Positions 1 to 7,782 of a DNA stretch of 11,668 nucleotides are shown one piece after another. The position numbers were made by a program, and so were the translations under genes. Source of the DNA: Tardiphaga sp. (GTDB lineage: Bacteria > Pseudomonadota > Alphaproteobacteria > Rhizobiales > Xanthobacteraceae); contig JACMOT010000612.1 in assembly GCA_014377915.1 (NCBI GenBank), positions 1 to 11,668 on the forward strand, read 5' to 3'. The notes below the pieces were generated by a model, which was given only the letters and a program-made list of their open reading frames with translations, did no database searches and was not told where the DNA came from. The stretch's first letter is position 1, and every line of letters begins with the position of its first letter.

Positions 1-303
1 GCCGCCGGCGTTGAGGCGCTTGGCCAGCGGCGCCTTGACGTCATGGTCCATCTTGTTTTTTTTCGCCATCGCGGTGGACTGCTCTTCCGCCAGCGCCATC
101 AATGCGGGATCGACCACGACCGAGCCAAGGCCATTGTTCTGGCGGTACAGCGAGATCATCGAGGCCGCGGCCACCGGATCGAGCTTGGCGCCGCCATTGG
201 CCATGCTGAGATACATCGTCGGTTGGTCGGGAACCGTGGCGACATCCGCCGCGCAGCCGCCCAGCAGCAAAAGTCCCAGAATGGCTGTGGCCACGCGCAA
301 CAT
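1..303 (-). CDS. CAP (SCP-like) domain lipoprotein, N-terminal part, cut by window edge
   Basis: The reverse strand from the ATG at 303 stays open for 101 codons to the window edge, so the C-terminus is missing. The protein starts with a short basic/hydrophobic signal peptide and a lipobox ending LLGGC, with the lipidated Cys at residue 17 followed by Ala. This predicts an envelope lipoprotein, probably in the outer membrane. Residues of about 41-95 (MISLYRQNNGLGSV, then VDPALMALAEEQSTAMAKKN and MDHDV) match the first helices of the CAP/SCP extracellular domain as it appears in many rhizobial secreted proteins. The domain's function in bacteria is poorly known. GGGGGA lies 6 nt upstream of this ATG, which favours it over an in-frame ATG at 321. 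It lies downstream of cysA on the same strand, but the structured gap between them suggests separate transcription. Family call fairly firm; role unknown. Confidence 0.75.
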   Translation of the reverse strand, partial: MLRVATAILGLLLLGGCAADVATVPDQPTMYLSMANGGAKLDPVAAASMISLYRQNNGLGSVVVDPALMALAEEQSTAMAKKNKMDHDVKAPLAKRLNAGG

Positions 304-404
304 CGGCAATCCCCCGTCCATGCCGGGTTGTTGCACATCAACCGTGGCTGAAAGGTGAACGCGCCGACGAATAGAGGCAAGCGATCGGCGCCGGGGCTCG
401 CCAT

Positions 405-549
405 GTTTCCCGGACGCGCCGCAGCGTGAGCGACGATGCGCGGCATCGTCCGAAACGGTGCCGCGCAGAGCGGGATCCCGGTCTTCCTGCGATGCAACCG
501 GGACCCCGGCTGCGAAGCAGCCCTGCGTGCTGCATCGCGTCCGGGGAAC
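405..549. repeat. MITE/REP-like palindromic intergenic element with terminal inverted repeats
   Basis: The ends GTTTCCCGGACGCG (405-418) and CGCGTCCGGGGAAC (536-549) are inverted copies matching at 13 of 14 positions. Similarity continues inward to 19 of 24 positions (405-428 against 526-549). The interior is packed with smaller inverted repeats: 437-445 with 459-467 (9 bp), 476-482 with 497-503 (7 bp), 489-496 with 531-538 (8 bp) and 508-513 with 517-522 (6 bp, GAA loop). No target-site duplication is obvious and no protein is encoded. This resembles the palindromic elements scattered between genes in Bradyrhizobium-type genomes. That comparison is from memory; copy number cannot be judged from one window. 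Confidence 0.6.
437..467. terminator. Strong hairpin downstream of cysA, possible transcript end
   Basis: A perfect 9-bp stem (TGCGCGGCA / TGCCGCGCA) can be extended on the plus strand by a G-U pair and three more pairs to a 5-nt loop. It lies about 100 nt past the cysA stop and upstream of the CAP lipoprotein gene. No T-tract follows on either strand, so it is not a canonical intrinsic terminator. It may simply be part of the surrounding palindromic element, or may protect the 3' end of the operon mRNA. Confidence 0.3.
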
Positions 550-563
550 GAAGCATCGCGCCG

Positions 564-1596
<1,033 letters not shown>

Positions 1597-1607
<11 letters not shown>

Positions 1608-2511
1608 GTGCGGACTGCCCTTCGTCGAGATGGCCTTCGAGAACGGTCTTTACGATCAGCGTGACCAGCGCCAGGAAAGCGAGCAGCGAAGCAATCGCGA
1701 ACGCCCCCACCATCTGATATTCGTTATACAGAATTTCCACCAGCAGCGGCATGGTGTTGGTCTCGCCGCGGATATGGCCCGAAACCACCGACACCGCGCC
1801 GAATTCGCCCATCGCGCGCGCGTTGCAAAGCAGGATGCCATACAGCAATCCCCATTTGATGTTCGGCAGCGTGACCAGCATGAAGGTGCGCCAGCCCGAG
1901 GCGCCCAGTGAAATCGCCGCTTCTTCTTCCTGCGATCCCTGTTCCTGCATCAGCGGGATCAATTCACGCGCCACGAACGGGAAGGTCACGAAAGTGGTGG
2001 CCAGCACGATCGCCGGGGTCGCGAACAAAATGTGGATGCCGTGCGCCATCAGCCAGCGGCCGAAAAAGCCCTGCGCGCCGAACAGCAGCACGAACACCAG
2101 ACCGGAAATCACCGGGCTCACCGAGAAGGGCAGGTCGATCAGCGTGATCAGCAAGGTCTTGCCCCTGAACTCGAACTTGGCGATCGCCCACGCCGCCGCG
2201 ACGCCGAACACCAGATTGAGGCTCACCGAGATCGCCGCCGTGACCAGCGTCAGCCAGATCGCGGAAAGCGCTTCCGGATCGGCCAGCGCCTTCAGATAAA
2301 AGCCGATGCCCTTGGAAAAGGCTTGCAGGAATACCAGCGCGAGCGGCAGCGCGACGAACACGATCAGGAATGTCAGCGCCAGGGTGATGACGATGCCCCG
2401 GACCAGACGCGGCTCGGTGCGGGAATCGCGCTGCGCCAATGGCGCCGCGCCGGCGAGCAGCGACGGTCGGGCCGCGGTGCCGGGAGTTGTGCTGGCGGTG
2501 ACGAGGGTCAT
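1597..2511 (-). CDS. cysW: Sulfate ABC importer permease CysW
   Basis: This 304-residue inner-membrane protein is one of the two channel subunits of the sulfate importer. A hydrophilic Ala/Thr/Pro-rich leader of about 36 residues precedes the first membrane helix (about 37-62). Further hydrophobic segments lie near 82-112, 118-145, 150-172, 206-220 and 266-290. The cytoplasmic EAA loop that docks on CysA starts at [13 protein letters not shown] (185-197). [19 protein letters not shown] (about 221-239) is the CysW-type version of the conserved segment; CysT here has AVGEYGSVIFIAGN. The start codon is 4 bases after the cysT stop and the end overlaps cysA by 11 bases, so the three are very probably co-translated. 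The leader is longer than in E. coli CysW, so a later start is possible, but no internal codon looks better. Confidence 0.95.
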
Positions 2512-2515
2512 GCGC

Positions 2516-3352
2516 TCAACCCACCGCCAGAGCGCGGGTCTGCGCCCAGCGCTGGATCCGGTTCAGGATGAAGATGATCAGGAACGATGTCACCAGCATC
2601 ACCACGGCGATCGCGGTGGCGTCGGCGTAGCGGAACTCCGACAGCCGGATCACGATCAGCAGCGGCGCGATCTCCGAGACGTTGGGCAGGTTGCCGGCGA
2701 TGAAGATCACCGAGCCATATTCGCCGACCGCGCGCGCGAAGGCCAGCGCGAAGCCGGTCAGGATCGCCGGCGTCAGGCTGGGCAGGATCACGCGGGTGAT
2801 GGTCTGCCAGCGGTTGGGACCGAGGCAGGCCGCGGCCTCCTCGATCTCGACTTCGAGATCGATCAGCACCGGCTGCACCGTCCGAACGACAAACGGAATG
2901 CCGATGAAGATCATCGCGACAAAGATACCGAGCGGCGTGAACGCCACCTTGATACCGAGTTCCGCCAGCGGCGCGCCGAGCCAGCCGTTCTGCGCGAACA
3001 GCGTGGTCAGCGCCACGCCGGCCACCGCGGTCGGCAGCGCGAACGGAATATCGACAATGGCATCAAAAACCCGGCGGCCGGGAAACCGGTAGCGCACCAG
3101 CGCCCATACGATGACCAGCCCCGCCACCAGATTGACCAGCGCCGCCAGGAACGCCAGTCCGAACGAGATCTTCAAGGCGTGCAGCGTGCGGTTGCTGGTC
3201 ACCGTATCGATGAACTGGCCGAGACTGAGTTCGCTGGTCTTGACGAAAAGGCCCGCGAGCGGGATCAGGATCAGCAGCGACAGCCAGGTCAGGGTCAGGC
3301 CCATGGTCAGGCCAAATCCCGGCAGCGCGCTCCGTTTTGATGCCCTGCTCAC
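2516..3352 (-). CDS. cysT: Sulfate ABC importer permease CysT (CysU)
   Basis: This 278-residue permease is the partner of CysW in the sulfate channel. Hydrophobic segments lie near 14-37, 59-86, 96-120, 136-159, 195-220 and 244-265. The EAA loop begins at EEAAACLGPNRW (171-182). It starts at a GTG codon (3352), with AAGGA spaced 5 nt upstream on the reverse strand. No better ATG exists before the first helix. Length is typical of CysT (about 275-280). It is separated from the upstream sbp gene by 88 bp holding a hairpin, and from cysW by only 4 bp. The CysT rather than CysW identity follows from the AVGEYGSVIFIAGN segment (208-221) and its position directly after sbp. Confidence 0.95.
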   Translation of the reverse strand: MSRASKRSALPGFGLTMGLTLTWLSLLILIPLAGLFVKTSELSLGQFIDTVTSNRTLHALKISFGLAFLAALVNLVAGLVIVWALVRYRFPGRRVFDAIVDIPFALPTAVAGVALTTLFAQNGWLGAPLAELGIKVAFTPLGIFVAMIFIGIPFVVRTVQPVLIDLEVEIEEAAACLGPNRWQTITRVILPSLTPAILTGFALAFARAVGEYGSVIFIAGNLPNVSEIAPLLIVIRLSEFRYADATAIAVVMLVTSFLIIFILNRIQRWAQTRALAVG

Positions 3353-3390
3353 CCTATTCCTTCATCGTCACATGGCGGTATCTGACTGGA

Positions 3391-3414
3391 CCCCGGCCGA
3401 TGATACGACCGGGG
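3391..3414. other. Hairpin in the sbp-cysT gap
   Basis: CCCCGG (3391-3396) and CCGGGG (3409-3414) form a 6-bp GC-only stem, with two more pairs possible after one mismatch and a small loop. No T-tract follows. Binding-protein genes of ABC importers are often expressed above their permease genes through a hairpin at exactly this junction, which either stabilises the upstream mRNA or partly stops transcription. That role is inferred from position only. Confidence 0.35.
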
Positions 3415-3440
3415 CGACATCTTGTCCGGTCGGTGGCCGG

Positions 3441-4430
3441 TCAGTTCTTGTAGATCTTGTCGAAGATCCCGCCATCGGCAAAATGGGTACTCTGCGCCTT
3501 GGTCCAGCCGCCGAACTGATCGTCGATCGTGAACAGTTCGACCTTGGCAAACGAGGCTTCATACTTCTTGCCGATCTCCGGGTCGCGCGGACGGTAGAAG
3601 TTCCGTGCGGCGATTTCTTGGCCTTCGCTGGTGTACCAGTACTGCAGATAGGCTTCGGCCGCCGCCCTGGTGCCCTTCTTGTCGGAAACGGTGTCGACCA
3701 CGGAAACCGGTGGCTCGGCCAGGATCGACAGCCGCGGCGCCACAATCTCGAACTTGTCCTTGCCGAATTCCTTGACCGCCAGATAGGCCTCGTTTTCCCA
3801 GGCCAGCAGCACGTCGCCGACGCCGCGCTCGACAAAGGTGATGGTCGAGCCGCGCGCGCCGGTGTCCAGCACCGGCACGTTCTTGTAGATGCTGCCGACG
3901 AATTCCTGGGCCTTCGCATCGGAGCCGAACTTCTTGACCGCGTATCCCCATGCCGCCAGATAATTCCAGCGCGCGCCGCCCGAGGTCTTCGGATTCGGCG
4001 TGATGACGCTGACACCGGGCTTGGTCAGATCGTCCCAGTCCTTGATGCCCTTCGGATTGCCCTTGCGCACCAGGAACACGATCGTCGACGTATAGGGGGA
4101 GGAATTCTGCGGCAGCCGCTTCTGCCAGTCCTTGGCCAGCAGACCCTTGCCGGCAATGGCATCGACGTCATAGGCCAGCGCCAGCGTCACGACGTCGGCC
4201 TGCAGGCCGTCAATCACCGAACGCGCCTGCGCGCCGGAGCCGCCATGCGACTGCTTGTTCTCGACACTCTTGCCGGTATCCCTCTGATAGGCGGCGGCAA
4301 AGGCCTTGTTGAAGTCGCTGTAGAGTTCACGCGTCGGATCATACGAGACGTTGAGTAGCGACACATCCGCCGCGAAGGCCGAGCCTGCCCAGATCAATCC
4401 CGCGATCAAAGAAATCATACGACGGTACAT
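3441..4430 (-). CDS. sbp: Periplasmic sulfate-binding protein of the ABC importer
   Basis: This protein captures sulfate in the periplasm and delivers it to CysTW. A Sec signal peptide ([19 protein letters not shown]) is followed by an AFA|AD cleavage site. The mature domain carries both family signatures: the [11 protein letters not shown] segment and [17 protein letters not shown]. It is about 329 residues from the chosen start, the usual size for Sbp/CysP. I chose the ATG at 4430 because GGAG lies 6 nt upstream of it. The in-frame ATG at 4442 would add four residues (MEID) and has a poorer site. After the signal peptide there is no Met or Cys at all, the sulfur-free composition long known for enterobacterial sulfate-binding proteins. 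Sbp rather than thiosulfate-specific CysP cannot be settled from sequence alone. Confidence 0.94.
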   Translation of the reverse strand: MYRRMISLIAGLIWAGSAFAADVSLLNVSYDPTRELYSDFNKAFAAAYQRDTGKSVENKQSHGGSGAQARSVIDGLQADVVTLALAYDVDAIAGKGLLAKDWQKRLPQNSSPYTSTIVFLVRKGNPKGIKDWDDLTKPGVSVITPNPKTSGGARWNYLAAWGYAVKKFGSDAKAQEFVGSIYKNVPVLDTGARGSTITFVERGVGDVLLAWENEAYLAVKEFGKDKFEIVAPRLSILAEPPVSVVDTVSDKKGTRAAAEAYLQYWYTSEGQEIAARNFYRPRDPEIGKKYEASFAKVELFTIDDQFGGWTKAQSTHFADGGIFDKIYKN

Positions 4431-4436
4431 ATCAAT

Positions 4437-4440
4437 CTCC
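4437..4440 (-). promoter_or_regulatory. Ribosome binding site that decides the sbp start
   Basis: GGAG on the reverse strand sits 6 nt before the ATG at 4430. It lies inside the first codons of the longer alternative reading from 4442, so both starts cannot be used with this site. Confidence 0.5.
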
Positions 4441-4442
4441 AT

Positions 4443-4555
4443 TCATCCGGACAACGCGATCGCTATCGACGGCAAGGACCGCGAAAGTCTTTAAAAGCGA
4501 TCCTGAAGTCAACGAAACCAGATTTCAATGTTGACGAGATGACGACGGCAATGTG
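4443..4555 (-). promoter_or_regulatory. Gap between cysH and sbp, possible internal promoter
   Basis: This is the largest break in the minus-strand run. It is more AT-rich than the genes and holds two -35-like hexamers on the reverse strand, TTGAAA (4528-4523) and TTGACT (4512-4507). Neither is followed by a good -10 at 16-18 bp; CAGGAT, 17 bp after TTGAAA, is the best and is weak. A short palindrome, GAAAN5TTTC (4514-4526), overlaps the first hexamer. A separate promoter for the transporter genes is plausible from the gap and composition, but not shown. No U-tract terminator for cysH is seen. Confidence 0.25.
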
Positions 4556-5302
4556 CTAGGAAATGACCGTCGTATGGATTCCGCATTCCGTCTTGGCTTT
4601 TCCACGCCAGCGACCGGAGCGTTCGTCCTCACCCGGCGCGGTGCGGCTGGTACACGGCATGCAGCCGACCGAGAGAAAGCCGGACGTCAGCAGCGGATGC
4701 GCCGGCAGTTTCGCCGACGCATAGATCAGCTCGATATCCTCGCGCGAGGCGTTGGCAAACGGATTGAACTTCAGTCGCGCGCCATCCCACTCGACGACGG
4801 GCATCGCGGCGCGCGCGCCGCCCTGGAAGCGCTTGCGGCCGTTGATCCAGCCGGCGAACGGCGCCAGCGCGCGCGCCAGCGGCTCGACCTTGCGAATCCG
4901 GCAGCAGGCATCGGGATCGGAGAACCACAGGTCACGCTGGGGGTCGTCGCGTCGCAGCGTCTCGTCCAGCGGTTGGATCGAACGCACGTCGCGCAGGCCG
5001 AGTGTGGCGATCAGCGTGTCGCGATAGGCGAGTGTCTCCTCGAACAGCCAGCCGGTATCGAGAAAGATCACCGGGATCGCCGGATCGACATCGGCCATCA
5101 CCTTGAGCAGGGCCGCGGATTCGGTGCCGAATGACGACACTACCGCCAGCCTGTCACGGCCGAGTTCACGCAGCGCCGCGGCGATCACCTGCCCCGGCGC
5201 GGCGTCGCGCAATTGTCGATCCAGATCCTGCGCCGTCACGGCGGCGTCGAACGACACATCCTGCGCGGGAGAGACCGACGAATGTTGCGCGGGCGCGGCC
5301 AT
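4556..5302 (-). CDS. cysH: Assimilatory APS reductase, [4Fe-4S] type (CysH family)
   Basis: This 248-residue cytoplasmic enzyme reduces adenylyl sulfate to sulfite and AMP with thioredoxin-type electrons. The nucleotide-binding loop reads SSFGTES (56-62) with LDTG at 81-84. The [4Fe-4S] ligands that separate APS reductases from E. coli-type PAPS reductases are present: a Cys pair at 133-134 and CMPC at 214-217. The catalytic Cys240 lies in the C-terminal ECGIH motif. The start ATG shares its A with the TGA stop of the DUF934 gene (TGATG), so translation is probably coupled. A 25-residue Ala-rich leader precedes the conserved domain. The cluster means that this enzyme should not need PAPS, so any APS kinase fused to CysN would serve another purpose. 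Confidence 0.95.
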   Translation of the reverse strand: MAAPAQHSSVSPAQDVSFDAAVTAQDLDRQLRDAAPGQVIAAALRELGRDRLAVVSSFGTESAALLKVMADVDPAIPVIFLDTGWLFEETLAYRDTLIATLGLRDVRSIQPLDETLRRDDPQRDLWFSDPDACCRIRKVEPLARALAPFAGWINGRKRFQGGARAAMPVVEWDGARLKFNPFANASREDIELIYASAKLPAHPLLTSGFLSVGCMPCTSRTAPGEDERSGRWRGKAKTECGIHTTVIS

Positions 5303-5814
5303 CAGCTGGCGCTCTCCGAGTGACGCAACTGCATGCGCCGGTGCAGCGCGGTGATGCGACCGTCGCCGGTCGGCTGATAGAATACCGTGTAGCGCTTGGC
5401 GGTGGCGAGGAAGGCCTCCGCATCCCCCTGTTTCTTGACCTCGAAGGCATCGAATCCGGCGCGCAGCATGAACACGAACTGGTCGCGCAGCACCTGACCG
5501 GTGGCGCGCAACTCGCCCTTGAACGCGTGCCGCTCGCGCAGCAGGCGCGCCTGGCTGTAGGCCCGGCCATCGCGAAAGGTCGGAAACACCAGCGCCACGA
5601 CGGCCAGTCTGCCAAGGAACGGCACGACATCGTCGAGGTCGCGGTTGTTCGGCCAGATCACGCCGGTCGGGCCGCCGCGCTGCGAGAGCGTTTCGGGATC
5701 GGCGAGGAAGCGCGCGGCGGAAATTAAGACCGCGCCATCGGCCGGAATGTCCGCGTCGTCGGCCACCTGCGGGAACGTGTCGGTGGCAACCCGGCCATTT
5801 TTAACGAGTGGCAT
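5302..5814 (-). CDS. DUF934 protein, probable sulfite-reduction accessory factor
   Basis: This 170-residue soluble protein matches the DUF934 family by its conserved core FRDGRAYSQARLLRER (81-96) followed by GELRATGQVLRDQ and GFDAFEV. No signal peptide or membrane helix is seen. It overlaps the 3' end of cysI by 14 bases and shares one base with the cysH start, so it is locked between the two reductases. In other proteobacteria this family also sits beside cysI. I recall large-scale mutant fitness work linking it to sulfite reduction, but its biochemical role is not established. The sequence contains no cysteine, so it cannot hold a Cys-ligated iron-sulfur cluster or act by thiol chemistry. 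A role in CysI assembly, stability or donor docking is inference. Confidence 0.88.
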   Translation of the reverse strand: MPLVKNGRVATDTFPQVADDADIPADGAVLISAARFLADPETLSQRGGPTGVIWPNNRDLDDVVPFLGRLAVVALVFPTFRDGRAYSQARLLRERHAFKGELRATGQVLRDQFVFMLRAGFDAFEVKKQGDAEAFLATAKRYTVFYQPTGDGRITALHRRMQLRHSESAS

Positions 5815-7456
5815 AGACGCGCTCCTTGAACGGCTCGACGCCGAGCCGCGTCACGGCATCGACAAACAGCTCTTCCGGCCGCAGGCGCAGCGCCAGATAG
5901 GCCTCGACAATATCCTCGATCACGTCGGCGACCTCGGCATAGGGCACCGCGGGACCGATCAGCGTACCCACCACGGCGTGCTCATCGGCGCGACCGCCGA
6001 TGGTGATCTGGTAGTATTCCTCGCCGTTCTTCTCGACGCCGAGAATGCCGATATGGCCGACATGGTGATGGCCGCAGGCATTGATGCAGCCGGAGATGTT
6101 GATGTGCAGCCGGCCGATCAGATTGGCGGTGTCGTGGTTGGAGAAGCGATGCGTCAGTTCCTGCGCGATCGGGATCGAGCGCGTATTCGCCAGCGAGCAA
6201 TAGTCCAGCCCCGGGCAGGCGATGATGTCGGTGACCAAATTGACGTTCGGCGTGGCGACGCCGATCTGGTCGAGTGCCTTCCACAAAGCCGGCAGATCGC
6301 GCTGCGCGACATGCGGCAGCGCCAGGTTCTGTTCATGGCCGACACGGATCTCGCCAAAGGAGTATTTTTCCGCGAGATCGGCGATGGCGTCCATCTGGTC
6401 CGCGGTGGCGTCGCCGGGCGGCCCGCCGATCGGCTTCAGCGACAGCGTGACGATGGCATAGCCCGGCATCTTGTGCGGCGCGACCGAGTTCAGCCGCCAT
6501 GCCTCGAAACGCGGATCGGCGGAGGCCGATTTCACCTCGTCGGGATGGTCCGGCAGCGTCCTGTAGTGCGGATAGGTGAAGCGCGAGCGGATGTCCTCGA
6601 CCACTTCGTCATCGAGCGACAGCGCGCTGTCGCGGGTCTGCAGCCACTCATCCTCGACCTCCTGCGCGAACTTCTCGATGCCCAGTTCATGGACCAGGAT
6701 CTTGATGCGCGCCTTGTAGATATTGTCGCGACGGCCGTACTGGTTGTAGACGCGCAGGATCGACTCGACATAGCCGAGCAGATCGCGGCCCGGCACGAAC
6801 GGCTTGATCACCTTGCCGATGAACGGCGTGCGGCCGAGGCCGCCGCCAACCAGCACTTCGAAGCCGGTCTCGCCGGCGGCGTTCTTGTGCAGCCGCAGCC
6901 CGATGTCGTGCACCTTGATGGCGGCGCGGTCATGCGCCGACGCGGTGATGGCGAATTTGAACTTGCGCGGCAGGAACGAGAATTCCGGATGCATGGTCGA
7001 ATATTGCCGCAGCAATTCGCACCAGATCCGCGGATCCTCGACCTCGCCCGGCGCGACGCCGGCCCACTGGTCGGTGGTGATGTTGCGGGTGCAATTGCCG
7101 GAGGTCTGCATGGCGTGGATGCCGACTTCGGCGAGGTCTTCCAGCGCATCGGGCAGGTCGGCGAGCTTGATCCAGTTGAACTGGATGTTCTGCCGGGTGG
7201 TGAAATGGCCGTAGCCGCGGTCGTAGCGCCGCGCCACATGCGCCATCTTGCGTAACTGCGCCGACGACAACGTGCCATAGGGAATGGCCACCCGGAACAT
7301 ATAGGCGTGCAATTGCAGGTAGACGCCATTCATCAGCCGCAGCATCTTGAATTCGTCTTCGGTGAGTTCGCCGGCAAGGCGCCGCTTCACCTGGTCGCGG
7401 AATTCCGAGACGCGCTCGTTGATCAGCGTGCGATCGATTTCGTCATAGGCATACAT
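5801..7456 (-). CDS. cysI: Siroheme/[4Fe-4S] sulfite reductase (nitrite/sulfite reductase family), CysI
   Basis: This 551-residue enzyme performs the six-electron reduction of sulfite to sulfide in the cytoplasm. It has the internally duplicated ferredoxin-like half / siroheme-half layout. The cluster ligands are Cys414-X5-Cys420 and Cys457-X3-Cys461, the last bridging to siroheme. Basic residues expected to hold sulfite are present: Arg55, Arg124, Lys165 and Lys167, matched by eye to the four E. coli residues. TTRQNIQF at 86-93 is the other conserved block. Nitrite reductases share this fold, but cysG, cysH and the sulfate importer around it argue for sulfite. No CysJ flavoprotein gene is present, so the electron donor is probably a ferredoxin encoded elsewhere. 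It starts 11 bp after the DUF2849 stop and overlaps the DUF934 gene. Confidence 0.95.
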   Translation of the reverse strand: MYAYDEIDRTLINERVSEFRDQVKRRLAGELTEDEFKMLRLMNGVYLQLHAYMFRVAIPYGTLSSAQLRKMAHVARRYDRGYGHFTTRQNIQFNWIKLADLPDALEDLAEVGIHAMQTSGNCTRNITTDQWAGVAPGEVEDPRIWCELLRQYSTMHPEFSFLPRKFKFAITASAHDRAAIKVHDIGLRLHKNAAGETGFEVLVGGGLGRTPFIGKVIKPFVPGRDLLGYVESILRVYNQYGRRDNIYKARIKILVHELGIEKFAQEVEDEWLQTRDSALSLDDEVVEDIRSRFTYPHYRTLPDHPDEVKSASADPRFEAWRLNSVAPHKMPGYAIVTLSLKPIGGPPGDATADQMDAIADLAEKYSFGEIRVGHEQNLALPHVAQRDLPALWKALDQIGVATPNVNLVTDIIACPGLDYCSLANTRSIPIAQELTHRFSNHDTANLIGRLHINISGCINACGHHHVGHIGILGVEKNGEEYYQITIGGRADEHAVVGTLIGPAVPYAEVADVIEDIVEAYLALRLRPEELFVDAVTRLGVEPFKERVYATR

Positions 7457-7467
7457 GAGTCAGAACC

Positions 7468-7782
7468 TTACGCCGAAACCGGCAGATCGATGGTGACGCC
7501 CTGCGCGCGGATCTGCTCGCGCAGATTGCCGGGCGTGATCGCGCCGTTGTCATTTACCGCGACGGGCGCGATATAGGGGCCGATGGCGCCGACATCGTCG
7601 GCGGCGGATTCCACCAGCATCGCACGCGCTTCATCGGCGGTGCGCACGATCGCCGCCTGGGCGATCTCGGTGGTCCAGCCTTGCTTCGCATCGCGATAAA
7701 TCACCACGCCGTCCCAGGCGCGGTTGGCGGTCACCACCGAGGGGCCGTTGATCTTGATCTTCTGTTGCAGGGGAGAGGTCAT
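7468..7782 (-). CDS. DUF2849 protein, probable sulfite-reduction accessory factor
   Basis: This 104-residue protein belongs to the DUF2849 family, recognised from its size, the N-terminal block ANRAWDGVVIYRDAKQGWT and its fixed place between cysG and cysI in alphaproteobacteria. The ATG overlaps the cysG stop (ATGA, 4 shared bases), and cysI begins 11 bp after its end, so it is almost certainly made together with both. There is no signal peptide, no membrane segment and no cysteine. I recall that mutants in this family behave like sulfite reductase mutants in genome-wide fitness screens. The molecular function is not known. With no Cys it cannot be a ferredoxin-like carrier. Helping CysI receive siroheme or bind its donor are possibilities, not findings. 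Confidence 0.88.
   Translation of the reverse strand: MTSPLQQKIKINGPSVVTANRAWDGVVIYRDAKQGWTTEIAQAAIVRTADEARAMLVESAADDVGAIGPYIAPVAVNDNGAITPGNLREQIRAQGVTIDLPVSA

Noticed and set aside
56..63. A run of eight T in the lipoprotein gene that might be a frameshift site
   Set aside because: It encodes Lys-Lys-Asn in the minus-strand frame, and the CAP-domain reading continues in frame on both sides, so no frameshift is indicated.
326..343. A GGTTG/CAACC inverted repeat upstream of the lipoprotein gene
   Set aside because: Only a 5-bp stem with an 8-nt loop; too weak to call a regulatory structure.
2306..3340. A 344-codon plus-strand open frame opposite cysT
   Set aside because: Antisense shadow with extreme Arg/Gln/Asp content and no domain; the minus strand encodes a clear permease.
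4456..4463. The palindrome GCGATCGC upstream of sbp
   Set aside because: A single 8-bp palindrome is expected by chance in GC-rich DNA and nothing around it suggests a site.
5645..7255. A 536-codon plus-strand open frame opposite cysI
   Set aside because: Its length comes from third-position GC bias on the opposite strand. It is antisense to a sulfite reductase with all ligands intact and shows no family features.
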